Below are positions 25,193 through 34,402 of a stretch of DNA of 64,000 bases, piece after piece. Where the stretch lies: contig LMAJ01000023.1 of assembly GCA_001507425.1 (NCBI GenBank), positions 20,305 to 84,304 of the forward strand, written 5' to 3'. The stretch is from Flavobacteriaceae bacterium CRH (GTDB lineage Bacteria > Bacteroidota > Bacteroidia > Flavobacteriales > Flavobacteriaceae). Made by a program: the position numbers and the translations under genes. The notes beneath the pieces were generated by a model. It searched no databases, was not told where the DNA came from, and saw only the letters and a program-made list of their open reading frames with translations. Numbering within the stretch: position 1 is the stretch's first letter; every line of letters begins with the position of its first letter.

Positions 25193-27162
25193 TGAAAAAA
25201 CAATACCTAAAAACATTTTTTACTTTCATCGCATTAATGACAACATCTGTTTTTTTTGCGCAAGATTACAGTTTCAAAGATTATAACTGGAACGAGAAAG
25301 AAAACACTATCGTTGTTCCAACAAATTATAAGGATGAAAAAGAAGTTATTCTAAATCGTATCTCTAAAATAGAAGTAGTTGTCAATAAAAATACTGCTAT
25401 TCAATACCGTTTAATACATGAAAAAAGATACATTAATTCTGATGATGCTATTGAGCGCAATAACAAAATTTATATTCCTTTTGGCGGCAATGAAAATATC
25501 CTGGTTACCAAAGCCCGCGTAATCCTAAAAAGTGGAAAAGTTATTAGCCTGGATAAAAAGGATATTAAGGAAGAAGTTGACCAGGAAAAAGGTATGAAAT
25601 ACAACTATTTTGCTGTAAACGGTCTTGAAAAAGGTGCCGTTATCGAAAAACTTTATGTTATTGAAGAAGCTCCTGATTTAAAAGGAAACACCATTAAAAT
25701 GCAGGATGAATATCCTATTGCAGAAAATAACTTTGAGTTGATAACTCCAGCCCACCTTTTCTTTAAAACAAAATCATATAACGGTTTAAGCGAACCTGTT
25801 CTCGATGAAAAAAAGTTTGAAAACAAAAAGGTTTTAAGCATTACCGAAAAAGATATAGTAGCTTTAAAAGACGATGAACAATATTCTAATTGGGATGTTA
25901 GACTAAAACTTTTCCGCTATAAAATGGATGCTAACGGCTATACCGGAGCCAGAAACCTTAATAGTTTTAAAGAATACGCGACTAATACTTATGAGTTAGT
26001 AAATCCAGTTTTAGATAAAAAACAAGAAAAGGCAATTGCAACATTTTGTGGTTCTATACCAGAATCTAAAGATGCTCAGGAACAAATCTGGAATATCGAA
26101 AACAAGATTAAAAAAACTATAATTTATGATAAATATATAGATTCTAAAGAAACTTTAAGTGATGTTATAAAAACAAAACAAGCCAATAGTTTAGATATAT
26201 TAAAGTTATATACCGCTGTTTTTAAATATTTTAAAATAGAGCAAAACCTTGTCTTTACATCTAATCGCTATAAAATTCCTTTTGATAAAGATTTTGAAAG
26301 CTATGAAAATTTAAATGATTTCATATTCTATTTTCCGGCAATTAAAAAATACCTGACCCCAACTGAAATTGAATATAGAATTCCTCTTTTCCCTAATTAT
26401 TTAGGAAATAATAATGGTTTGTTCATCAAAGAAAAAGTATTTGCAGGTATCCCGATGGGAATTGGAGAAATTAATTTTATTGAGATTCCCGGAACTGAAA
26501 TCACGCATGATTTTATGGACATTACTGTAGACTTTACCAAAGATCTAGAAAATCCTGCTATAACAAGCCGTATGACTTATGGAGGTTATTCAGGATTGAA
26601 TTTTCAACCTCTAAAAGATTTTGTATCAGCAGATCAATATAAAACCATGCTAAAAAGTGTTTCTGAAAATTATACACTAAAAAGTGAATATAAAACACTT
26701 ACTACAGAAAATGACGGAATCGATTTTATTGGAAAAAAACCTTATATAATGAATTTAACTTTTGACGGAAAAGATATGATTCAGAAAGCAGGTGGAAATT
26801 ATTTATTTTCTGTTGGACAAACCATTGGAAGCCAGATGCAATTTTATCAGGAAAATAAAAGAATATTGCCTATAGAGATTGATTATCCTCATTATTATAC
26901 CAGAAAAATAAAAATCATATTGCCACAAGGGGCCACGATTAAAAACCTGGATAAGTTTGTAATGGATTATAAAACACAACTTAACGGTAAAACGGAGGCT
27001 GCTTTTATTAGCAATTACACTCAAAATAAAAATGAAGTAACTATTGAAAATACAGAATTTTACAACATCATCAATTATCCTTTGGCTAATTTTGAAGAAT
27101 ATAAAGCTGTAATTAATGCTGCTGCTGATTTTAACAAAATTGTAGTTATTGTAACACAGTAA
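25192..27162 (+). CDS. Exported DUF3857 protein with degenerate transglutaminase domain
   Basis: 656 aa. The ATG overlaps the previous stop by one base (TAATG). Signal peptide at residues 1-24 (VFFAQ), then DUF3857 and a transglutaminase-like region homologous to the preceding gene. Aligning the two by eye puts ANSLDILKLY opposite GDCKDMGSII, NDFIF opposite NHMIA, and LTPTE opposite LDGTD, so cysteine, histidine and aspartate are all replaced. It is therefore probably a non-catalytic partner or binding protein of the active enzyme. Length is normal, so this is not a pseudogene. Confidence 0.84.
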   Translation: MKKQYLKTFFTFIALMTTSVFFAQDYSFKDYNWNEKENTIVVPTNYKDEKEVILNRISKIEVVVNKNTAIQYRLIHEKRYINSDDAIERNNKIYIPFGGNENILVTKARVILKSGKVISLDKKDIKEEVDQEKGMKYNYFAVNGLEKGAVIEKLYVIEEAPDLKGNTIKMQDEYPIAENNFELITPAHLFFKTKSYNGLSEPVLDEKKFENKKVLSITEKDIVALKDDEQYSNWDVRLKLFRYKMDANGYTGARNLNSFKEYATNTYELVNPVLDKKQEKAIATFCGSIPESKDAQEQIWNIENKIKKTIIYDKYIDSKETLSDVIKTKQANSLDILKLYTAVFKYFKIEQNLVFTSNRYKIPFDKDFESYENLNDFIFYFPAIKKYLTPTEIEYRIPLFPNYLGNNNGLFIKEKVFAGIPMGIGEINFIEIPGTEITHDFMDITVDFTKDLENPAITSRMTYGGYSGLNFQPLKDFVSADQYKTMLKSVSENYTLKSEYKTLTTENDGIDFIGKKPYIMNLTFDGKDMIQKAGGNYLFSVGQTIGSQMQFYQENKRILPIEIDYPHYYTRKIKIILPQGATIKNLDKFVMDYKTQLNGKTEAAFISNYTQNKNEVTIENTEFYNIINYPLANFEEYKAVINAAADFNKIVVIVTQ

Positions 27163-27185
27163 ATAAGAAATTGAATTTTAAAAAT

Positions 27186-27217
27186 AAACCCGACAGATTT
27201 AAAATCTGTCGGGTTTT
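27186..27217. terminator. Bidirectional terminator
   Basis: 15-bp arms (27186-27200, 27202-27216), core AAACCCGACAGATTT, between convergent genes ending at 27162 and 27230. It shares its core with the terminator at 19831-19876. Confidence 0.85.
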
Positions 27218-27229
27218 ATAATTTTAATC

Positions 27230-27646
27230 TTAAACACTAGAAATATTATAAACTATAATATGATCGTCGTAATTAATATAAAGCTGCTTGCGATAGTCTT
27301 GTTTTTTTCTTGTTATGATAGAAAGCTTGCACTCAATACCTTCATTGTCTTTGCATAAAAATGAATACGTAATATCTGTGTCATTTTCTTCACGTTCAAT
27401 ATAATCCATGATTCTAAAAAGCTGAATCTCCTGCGAATAAACTACTATTCGATGTTTATTGGTGTCGAGAATTACTGAAAGATTAACGAGATCAAGATTA
27501 GACCATTCGCCCCATTTTCCCTTTTCATTTTTTTCTAAAACACTAAATCCTGACGTTCTAAATTGATACGATTGGGCATAAGTTTGTTGAAAACCCAGCG
27601 TTAAAAAAAATAGTGTTATATATATAGATGTGCGTATGATTTTCAT
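27230..27646 (-). CDS. Small exported protein of unknown function
   Basis: 138 aa with a signal peptide (residues 1-24, TYAQ). The mature part is beta-rich (YQFRTSGFSVLEKN, VNLSVILDTNKHRIVVYS, LYINYDDHIIVYNI) with no cysteine pair apart from CKDNEGIEC. No family recognised. It is the last of four closely spaced minus-strand genes (MnmA, S8 protease, nitronate monooxygenase-like, this one), 20 bp after its neighbour. Confidence 0.72.
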   Translation of the reverse strand: MKIIRTSIYITLFFLTLGFQQTYAQSYQFRTSGFSVLEKNEKGKWGEWSNLDLVNLSVILDTNKHRIVVYSQEIQLFRIMDYIEREENDTDITYSFLCKDNEGIECKLSIITRKKQDYRKQLYINYDDHIIVYNISSV

Positions 27647-27666
27647 ATTGTAATTCTTGCAAGCGT

Positions 27667-28611
27667 TTAAAACTCAAATTTAGCCTTTTCCAGGCAGGCA
27701 ATTTCAAAATCTGCTATCATTTCCTGAATAATTTGTTCTGCAGGTAAAATTTCATGGATTAATCCTGAAATTTGCCCAATTTCTAATTCTCCTTCTTCGA
27801 GATCACCCTCAAACATTCCTTTTTTAGCTCTTGCTCTTCCCAAAAGTTGCGTTAGGTCTTCTTTTGAAGGCGCTTTTTCATATAAAGACTGAACATCCTG
27901 ATAGAATTTATTCTTAATTAATCGAACCGGAGCTAATTCTTTCAATGTCAATTGAGTATCTCCTTCTTTTAAATTAACTATTGTTTTTTTAAAATTATGA
28001 TGCGCTGATGATTCTACAGAAGCAGCAAAACGACTTCCAACCTGAACGCCATCCGCACCTAAAATCATTGCAGCCAACATTCCTCTTCCCGTTGCAATTC
28101 CGCCCGCAGCAATAAGTGGAATCTCAATTTTTTCTTTTACCATCGGAATCAAAGTCAACGTTGTTGTTTCTTCCCTACCATTATGTCCGCCAGCTTCAAA
28201 ACCTTCAGCAACAACAGCATCAACTCCTGCTTCTTGCGATTTAAGCGCAAATAAGCTGCTACTTACAACATGAACTACAATAATCCCTTTTGACTTTAAA
28301 AAAGAAGTCCAGGTTTTAGGATTTCCCGCCGAAGTAAAAACAATTTTCACGCCTTCTTCGACCACAATATTCATAATTTCTTCGATGTTAGGATATAACA
28401 TCGGAATATTGACACCAAAAGGTTTATCGGTTGCTTTTTTACATTTCTGAATATGCTCTCGTAAAACTTCAGGATACATAGATCCCGCGCCTATAAGTCC
28501 TAAACCTCCAGCATTACTTACTGCTGAAGCTAATTTATAGCCACTATTCCAGATCATCCCTCCTTGAATAATTGGGTATTTTATATTAAAAAGCTGAGTA
28601 ATTCTATTCAT
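27667..28611 (-). CDS. Nitronate monooxygenase / FabK-like flavin oxidoreductase
   Basis: 314 aa TIM barrel of the 2-nitropropane dioxygenase family. Key motifs are PIIQGGM at the N-terminus, SNAGGLGLIGAG, the active-site segment EGFEAGGHNG with its histidine, PLIAAGGIATGRG and GADGVQVGSRFAAS, which bind FMN. The family includes nitronate monooxygenases and the FabK enoyl-ACP reductases; the AGGHNG motif and length do not settle which. Located 10 bp behind the S8 protease gene. Confidence 0.85.
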   Translation of the reverse strand: MNRITQLFNIKYPIIQGGMIWNSGYKLASAVSNAGGLGLIGAGSMYPEVLREHIQKCKKATDKPFGVNIPMLYPNIEEIMNIVVEEGVKIVFTSAGNPKTWTSFLKSKGIIVVHVVSSSLFALKSQEAGVDAVVAEGFEAGGHNGREETTTLTLIPMVKEKIEIPLIAAGGIATGRGMLAAMILGADGVQVGSRFAASVESSAHHNFKKTIVNLKEGDTQLTLKELAPVRLIKNKFYQDVQSLYEKAPSKEDLTQLLGRARAKKGMFEGDLEEGELEIGQISGLIHEILPAEQIIQEMIADFEIACLEKAKFEF

Positions 28612-28621
28612 TCAAAAAATA

Positions 28622-30232
28622 TTATTGCTTAACAATCTTTCCTGTTTTATGCAAACCTTCGGCATCAAAAGTATAAAAATAGAGTCCGCTTTTTAGGGAT
28701 TGCAAGGAAAGAATTGGATTTTGATTTGTAATTTGTTTTTCGATAAGTTTTTGGCCTAAAACAGAATAAATAATTACCGAAGCCACTTCGTTTTGATCTG
28801 AAAAAGAAAAAGAAATACTGGTTTGAGCCGGATTTGGATAAACAGAAAATGATGGAGTACTCTCAAAACTTTCTATTCCTAAAGTCGATCCGAAATTAGG
28901 AATTCCATATCCGTAATTATTATTTGGAGTGGTATATTTATCTGACGATTCCAGAATCATTTGCCTGATTTGGTGGTTGGTTTTAGATGGAAAAGCCTGC
29001 CATAAACAAGCAATCATTCCTGCCATAATTGGGCATGAAAAAGAAGTTCCGCTTGAAGTTGTAATAGTTCCTGATGCATTCGAAACCACTGCAGCAGTGC
29101 CTAAACACATAACATCCGGTTTTATTCTTCCATCAGAACTTGGTCCAATTGAGCTAAAACCAGATTTTACTTTCGATGCCGTAACAGATCCAACAGTAAT
29201 AACCGAAACGGCATCTGCCGGTGCGCCTATATGCGGCTCGCTTGTAGCCCCTTCATTTCCTGCCGATGCTACTACAATTATACCTTTGCTAAAAGCAATT
29301 TCCGCACCACGCGAAATAAAATTAGTCGTTCCGTTCATATCACTATATATATGATTGTAGCTGGAATTTGTAAAATCAGCAAAATATCCTAATGAAGTTG
29401 TAATAATATCAACTCCTAAACTATCTGCTTTTTCGGCAGCTTCTACCCAAAGCGATTCTTCAACCGGTCCTTCAGAAGCATCATCTTCTGTAATAAATAA
29501 ATAATATGAAGCGTCCGGAGCAGTTCCTACCAAAGCGTTTTCTTTATAACCTCCCATTGTAGAAAGTACCATTGTACCGTGATCATCTCCTGCGTAAAAA
29601 TTTGAATTTCGGGAAACAAAATCATAACCACCTAAAATTCTATTATTTGCAATCAGATTTTGAAAAGGCTGCGCTGTATTCACTCCGGGAAATCCCGCAT
29701 CTAAAACAGCTATTATTTTGCCGGCACCCGTATAATTTTGCTGATGTAAAACTTGCCCGTTAAGCATCTGGATTTGATTTGCAGATGATCCGTAAGCATA
29801 ATCAACCGTAGTTTTGAGTTTTACATTTGTTTTTGAAATTTGATTTTCTGAAACTTTTTTAGAAGTCACGTTCAAATTTCTATTTGCAAAAACTACCTTA
29901 TCAACAAATGAAAATGATTTTAATGCCAAAATATTAGCCTGAGTTCCCTGAATATGAAGTGCATTTAACCATTTCGATTGTGCTTTTATGGTAATGCCAG
30001 TACTTGATTTTATTTGGCTGACAAAAGTTTTTTCTAACGGAACATCAGTAAAATTTAAAGCGATATTTTGATTGGTTCTGCGATCTAAGGCGCGTTGCGA
30101 AAGCATTTCTGATGGAGTATCTAAAAAGCTTTGAGCATTAGGTTTTGCATTAAAATAAACCCAGGCATCTTCTGCTTGCGAAAACATCGCAAAAGAAAAC
30201 AGCAACATAAAAAAACTGAAATAGTACTTCAT
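28622..30232 (-). CDS. S8 subtilisin-like protease with type IX sorting domain
   Basis: 536 aa. Signal peptide (residues 1-19), a propeptide-like region to about residue 150, then a subtilase domain with D178 (AVLDAG), H218 (DDHGT), the oxyanion asparagine in SAGNEG and S397 (GTSFSCP). The last 75 residues (from FSVYPNPAQ to KTGKIVKQ) form a type A T9SS C-terminal sorting domain, so the enzyme is exported by the gliding-linked secretion system to the surface or medium. Secretion machinery is not encoded here except for the accessory GldI. Confidence 0.94.
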   Translation of the reverse strand: MKYYFSFFMLLFSFAMFSQAEDAWVYFNAKPNAQSFLDTPSEMLSQRALDRRTNQNIALNFTDVPLEKTFVSQIKSSTGITIKAQSKWLNALHIQGTQANILALKSFSFVDKVVFANRNLNVTSKKVSENQISKTNVKLKTTVDYAYGSSANQIQMLNGQVLHQQNYTGAGKIIAVLDAGFPGVNTAQPFQNLIANNRILGGYDFVSRNSNFYAGDDHGTMVLSTMGGYKENALVGTAPDASYYLFITEDDASEGPVEESLWVEAAEKADSLGVDIITTSLGYFADFTNSSYNHIYSDMNGTTNFISRGAEIAFSKGIIVVASAGNEGATSEPHIGAPADAVSVITVGSVTASKVKSGFSSIGPSSDGRIKPDVMCLGTAAVVSNASGTITTSSGTSFSCPIMAGMIACLWQAFPSKTNHQIRQMILESSDKYTTPNNNYGYGIPNFGSTLGIESFESTPSFSVYPNPAQTSISFSFSDQNEVASVIIYSVLGQKLIEKQITNQNPILSLQSLKSGLYFYTFDAEGLHKTGKIVKQ

Positions 30233-30276
30233 ACTTTACTTTTTTAAAGGCCAGGCCTCTGTAAAAAAGTATAAAG

Positions 30277-31464
30277 CTAAGAAATTACTCCCGAACCAAC
30301 TAATTCATTATCGAAATACCAAGCCGCGAATTGCCCTTCTGTAATAGCAGATTGAGGTTCATCAAAAGAAATATACATTCCGTCTTCAAATTGATGCAAA
30401 GTTGCTTTTTGCAAAGGCTGACGGTAACGAATTCTCGCCATTACTTCCATCGTTTCTCCAACATTCAATGTTAAATCGGTACGTATCCAGTGTACTTCAG
30501 ATTTTTCAATAAATAAAGCTTTTTTAAATAAACCAGGATGCTGGCTTGTTAAACCTGTATAAATAGTATTGGTTTCGACATCTGTAGCAATAATAAACAA
30601 CGGATCTGTTGTTCCGCCTACATTAAGCCCTTTTCGTTGTCCTATCGTAAAATAATGGGCACCCTGATGCTTTCCAACCACTTTTCCCATTGTTGGAAGA
30701 TAATCTCGCTTTTGAGATTCTAATTTTATTTCTTCCTGAAATGATAAACCAGCAGGTTTTTCTATAGTATAAATAGAATCGTTTTTATCGATTTGAACAA
30801 TTTTACCATCTTTTGGCTGCAATTTTTGTTGCAAAAATTCAGGTAAACGCACTTTACCGATGAAACATAATCCTTGAGAATCTTTCTTTTCTGCAGTAAC
30901 CAAATCCATTTCAGCAGCGATTTCGCGCACTTCAGGTTTCGTTAAAGCGCCAATTGGAAATAATGATTTTGCCAATTGATCTTGCGATAACTGACATAAA
31001 AAATAAGATTGATCTTTGTTATTGTCTGCTCCGGCAATTAATTGATAAACGGGTTTTCCATCAACTTCAATTTCATTTTTTTGACAATAATGTCCTGTAG
31101 CTACATAATCTGCTCCAAGACTTAGGGCAATTTTCATAAAAACATCAAATTTGATTTCGCGGTTGCAAAGAACATCAGGATTTGGAGTTCTCCCTTTTTC
31201 ATATTCGTTGAACATATAATCAACGATTTTTTCTTTGTATTCTTCACTTAAATCAACAGTTTGAAACGGTATTCCAAGTTTTTCAGCTACTAGCAATGCA
31301 TCATTACTATCTTCTAACCACGGACATTCATTAGAAATAGTAACTGAATCATCGTGCCAGTTTTTCATAAAAAGCCCAATAACTTCGTAACCTTGTTGTT
31401 GCAATAAATAAGCAGCAACACTAGAATCTACTCCACCGGAAAGTCCAACAACTACACGTTTCAT
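30277..31464 (-). CDS. mnmA: tRNA 2-thiouridine(34) synthase MnmA
   Basis: 395 aa. The ATP pyrophosphatase P-loop is GLSGGVDSSVAA at the N-terminus, with GLFMKNWHDD close behind. The catalytic cysteines lie in NPDVLCNREIKF and GLCFIGKV, and the RKGLNVGG segment is conserved. It thiolates U34 of Lys, Glu and Gln tRNAs. First gene of a four-gene minus-strand unit with the S8 protease 44 bp downstream. Promoter element at 31494-31501. Confidence 0.97.
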   Translation of the reverse strand: MKRVVVGLSGGVDSSVAAYLLQQQGYEVIGLFMKNWHDDSVTISNECPWLEDSNDALLVAEKLGIPFQTVDLSEEYKEKIVDYMFNEYEKGRTPNPDVLCNREIKFDVFMKIALSLGADYVATGHYCQKNEIEVDGKPVYQLIAGADNNKDQSYFLCQLSQDQLAKSLFPIGALTKPEVREIAAEMDLVTAEKKDSQGLCFIGKVRLPEFLQQKLQPKDGKIVQIDKNDSIYTIEKPAGLSFQEEIKLESQKRDYLPTMGKVVGKHQGAHYFTIGQRKGLNVGGTTDPLFIIATDVETNTIYTGLTSQHPGLFKKALFIEKSEVHWIRTDLTLNVGETMEVMARIRYRQPLQKATLHQFEDGMYISFDEPQSAITEGQFAAWYFDNELVGSGVIS

Positions 31465-31493
31465 TTTAACTCCTTTATATTTTTATAAGGGTG

Positions 31494-31501
31494 CAAAGGT
31501 A
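31494..31501 (-). promoter_or_regulatory. -7 promoter element for mnmA
   Basis: TACCTTTG on the minus strand matches TAnnTTTG, 29 bp before the start codon. Confidence 0.5.
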
Positions 31502-31602
31502 ACTCATATTTTAGGAAATTATATATAGTTCTATTAGTTTATGCAATCCCTAAGTAGATAAAACTTATTGTTATTTAAAGATTTTGATCTAAAATGAGAA
31601 AA

Positions 31603-32322
31603 CTACTCCATTTTAGGTTTAGAATCGGCTTTATAACTGCTTTTTGGATCACTCATATTAACCTCTTTTGTTAGTTTTCCTTTTAAATAAAATTGCCACA
31701 TTCCAGCTTTTTTTCCGTTCAGGAATTTACCTTTTGAGGCTACTACACCATCAGAATCATAAAAAACAGCATCACCATTATATTGATCGTTGGCATAAGT
31801 AGTTTGTTCTAAAATAATTCCGTTTTGTCCAAACTTCTTATAAACCCCTTCTTTCTTACCATTTTTATAAGTCATTTCTTCCGCAACTTTCGAATTTGGA
31901 TAATAAACAGTTCTTGGTCCTTCAAGTTTTCCGTTTTTATAATTTTCGACTGCCATTATTATTTTAGACGCTTTGTGATAATACTTCCATTCGCCTTCGT
32001 AGTTTTTTCCAATCACTTTTCCTTCACTTACTACATTTTTACTCTGATCGTAAAAAATGTTATAAGCACTTCCATCGTTAGCAGTAAAATCTCTGGTTGC
32101 AATTACATCGCCTTTTTTGGTATCATCAAAAAATTTAAATACTCCTGTTTCCTTTCCGTGATTAAAAGTACCTTCATAACGAGGACGTTTAGAAACTTCA
32201 TAAATTCCTTTCCACAGGCCATCTTTCTTTCCGCTGGCATCTAGTTTATTGAGGTCAGTCTGAGCAGTTATTACAAAAGCATTCAATAATGCTAATCCAA
32301 AAATTATTCTTTTTAAAATCAT
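31603..32322 (-). CDS. MORN-repeat YwqK-family protein
   Basis: 239 aa with a signal peptide (about residues 1-20, VITAQ). Eight or so MORN_2 repeats follow (KDGLWKGIYEVS, GKLEGPRTVYYPNSKVAEE, GKKEGVYKKFGQNG, GKKAGMWQFYLKGK). Proteins of this type are often labelled toxin-antitoxin YwqK antitoxins, but no toxin gene is adjacent and the signal peptide points to the periplasm, so that label is probably misleading here. It is related in repeat type to the large protein at 20032-23283. Confidence 0.83.
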   Translation of the reverse strand: MILKRIIFGLALLNAFVITAQTDLNKLDASGKKDGLWKGIYEVSKRPRYEGTFNHGKETGVFKFFDDTKKGDVIATRDFTANDGSAYNIFYDQSKNVVSEGKVIGKNYEGEWKYYHKASKIIMAVENYKNGKLEGPRTVYYPNSKVAEEMTYKNGKKEGVYKKFGQNGIILEQTTYANDQYNGDAVFYDSDGVVASKGKFLNGKKAGMWQFYLKGKLTKEVNMSDPKSSYKADSKPKME

Positions 32323-32380
32323 CGTATATTCAATTTTAAACTTAAACGAAATTGTACTTTATAAAGTATTTACAGGTATA

Positions 32381-32410
32381 AAAAAATCCCGATAAATCGA
32401 GATTTTTTAT
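32381..32410 (-). terminator. Terminator after yidC
   Basis: Arms AAAAAATC and GATTTTTT (32381-32388, 32401-32408) with inner CGAT/ATCG pairing, just beyond the yidC stop codon at 32415. Confidence 0.65.
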
Positions 32411-32414
32411 TGTA

Positions 32415-34322
32415 TTATTTTTTCTTATTCTGAGTCTTTGCAGCTTCTTGTTGCTCCATAACTTCCTGAAGGCGTTTTTGAAACTTACTTTGTTTTTTTG
32501 GCTCCTTCAATTTATTTTCCTGAATCTGAGCGTGAATTTTATCCGTATCAACAATGTAGTTTTTAATTACAAACATAATTCCGATTGTAATTAAGTTAGA
32601 GATAAAGTTATATAAACTCAAACCTGCACCATAACTGTTGAAGAAAATTAACATCATTAAAGGCGAAACATAAATCATGATTTTCATCATTTTTGCCATA
32701 TCCGGCATACCTTCTTGCTGAGGCGCTGCCATTTGCTGATCTCCTGAAGTCATTTTCATATAGAAGAAAATCGCAATTGCTGCCAAAATTGGAAACAAAC
32801 TGATATGATCTCCATATAATGGAATGTTAAACGGCAATTTTACAACCGAGTCAAATGAAGACAAATCGTCTGCCCAAAGGAAACCTTTTTGTCTTAACTC
32901 AAAAGCTGACGGGAAGAACTGAAATGATGCATACATAAACGGAAGCTGAATCAATGCCGGAATACATCCTGCCATTGGGTTTACCCCTGCTTTATTGTAT
33001 AATTTCATCGTTTCTTGCTGTTTCTTCATTGGGTCTTTTTTGAATTTTTCTCCCAACTCTGTGATTTCAGGACGTAAAACTTTCATTTTAGCCTGAGACA
33101 AGAATGATTTATAAGTAATTGGCGACATAGCCAATTTAATAAGAATTGTAAAAATGATAATTGCAATTCCATAAGCAATATAAGAACTTAAGAATCCAAA
33201 TAAAGGAATAAATACCCATCTATTAATCCAACCAAAAATTCCCCAACCTAATGGAATAATTTTTTGAAAATTTCTATCATATGATTTTAATACTTTATAA
33301 TCAGATGGCCCAAAATACCAACTCATTTTATAATCAACTTCTCCATTAGAGAAAGCTAAAGGAACTGTAGCTTTGAATTGTTTTGTAAAAACAGTATCAA
33401 TCTTATCATCTTTAACTAAATCATCTGATTGTAGTTTCGATTTTTCAAATGGTTTTTCAGTTGATAAAATAGTCGCAAAAAAGTGTTGTTTAAAAGCAAT
33501 ATAACTTACTTTTTCAGGAGCTTCTTCTTTTCCCTGACCGTGACTACTTACATTACTGTATTTTTCATCTCCATATTCATAATCAATCTCCGTAAAACGG
33601 TTGTCATACGCTACACTTTTCTCGTTTCTGTATGTTTTTAAATCCCAAACTAAATCTAATGGTTTAGCAGAATTTAAAACTTTATTCAATCCTTGAGAAC
33701 GAATATCAAAACCAACTAAATAATCGTTTGGTTTTAATATGTATTTATATTCTAAAAATTCATTAGCCCCAGCTTTTAAACGCATTGTCAAAACCTGATC
33801 TGCACCAACTTTTGTTAAAGTTGGTTCAAAAAACAAATCTTTAGAATTTAAAGTTCTGTTGTCATTAGTTTGCAGTTGAATATTTAAATTAGCATTGTTA
33901 TCTTTAATCAACTCAACTAATTCACCTGAACCTTTTTTGAACTTTTCGAATTCTTTAAGAGTAGCTTCAACTATATAACCACCTTTATTAGCGATTTTAA
34001 GTATCATCTTTTCGTTTTCGATAGTTGTAAAAGATTCTTTAGCAGAAGGAAGCGTAGCAGAATATGCAAATCCGCCTAAAGTTTTTTGCAATTGAGCCAA
34101 CTGAACAGTATCGCCCGGAGTTGCAGCAGCAACTGGCAAAACAGCTGTTTTAGTTTTATCAGCTTTAGCTTGAGCTTCTTGTTTAGCTACTAATTCTTTC
34201 TTGGCTTTTTCAGCAGCAATTTCTTTATCAGAAGGCTGATTTTGGTACATAATCCAAATCAAAATTCCAAATATTAATACAAAACCAATGATTGAATTAA
34301 GATCAAATTTTTTTTCTTCCAT
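32415..34322 (-). CDS. yidC: Membrane protein insertase YidC
   Basis: 635 aa. An N-terminal membrane helix (about residues 8-24) is followed by a large periplasmic beta-sandwich domain (about 90-350) and then the conserved insertase core with five helices (from GWGIFGWINRWVFIPLFG to the end). The core includes the AMSPITYKSFLSQAKMKVLRP region and NPMAGCIPALIQLPFMYASF. A basic C-terminal tail may contact the ribosome. It inserts inner-membrane proteins with or without SecYEG. It starts 80 bp after pyrG and may be co-transcribed. Confidence 0.97.
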   Translation of the reverse strand: MEEKKFDLNSIIGFVLIFGILIWIMYQNQPSDKEIAAEKAKKELVAKQEAQAKADKTKTAVLPVAAATPGDTVQLAQLQKTLGGFAYSATLPSAKESFTTIENEKMILKIANKGGYIVEATLKEFEKFKKGSGELVELIKDNNANLNIQLQTNDNRTLNSKDLFFEPTLTKVGADQVLTMRLKAGANEFLEYKYILKPNDYLVGFDIRSQGLNKVLNSAKPLDLVWDLKTYRNEKSVAYDNRFTEIDYEYGDEKYSNVSSHGQGKEEAPEKVSYIAFKQHFFATILSTEKPFEKSKLQSDDLVKDDKIDTVFTKQFKATVPLAFSNGEVDYKMSWYFGPSDYKVLKSYDRNFQKIIPLGWGIFGWINRWVFIPLFGFLSSYIAYGIAIIIFTILIKLAMSPITYKSFLSQAKMKVLRPEITELGEKFKKDPMKKQQETMKLYNKAGVNPMAGCIPALIQLPFMYASFQFFPSAFELRQKGFLWADDLSSFDSVVKLPFNIPLYGDHISLFPILAAIAIFFYMKMTSGDQQMAAPQQEGMPDMAKMMKIMIYVSPLMMLIFFNSYGAGLSLYNFISNLITIGIMFVIKNYIVDTDKIHAQIQENKLKEPKKQSKFQKRLQEVMEQQEAAKTQNKKK

Positions 34323-34402
34323 TATAATTTAAAAAAGGTTATTCGTTTAAGGCTATTAGTTATGAGTTTGACTCAAACGTTACATCCTCTCAGAATTAAT
34401 TA

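Noticed and set aside
31603..32322. Toxin-antitoxin pair with YwqK antitoxin
   Set aside because: No toxin gene adjoins it, and the protein has a signal peptide, so a cytoplasmic antitoxin role is unlikely.
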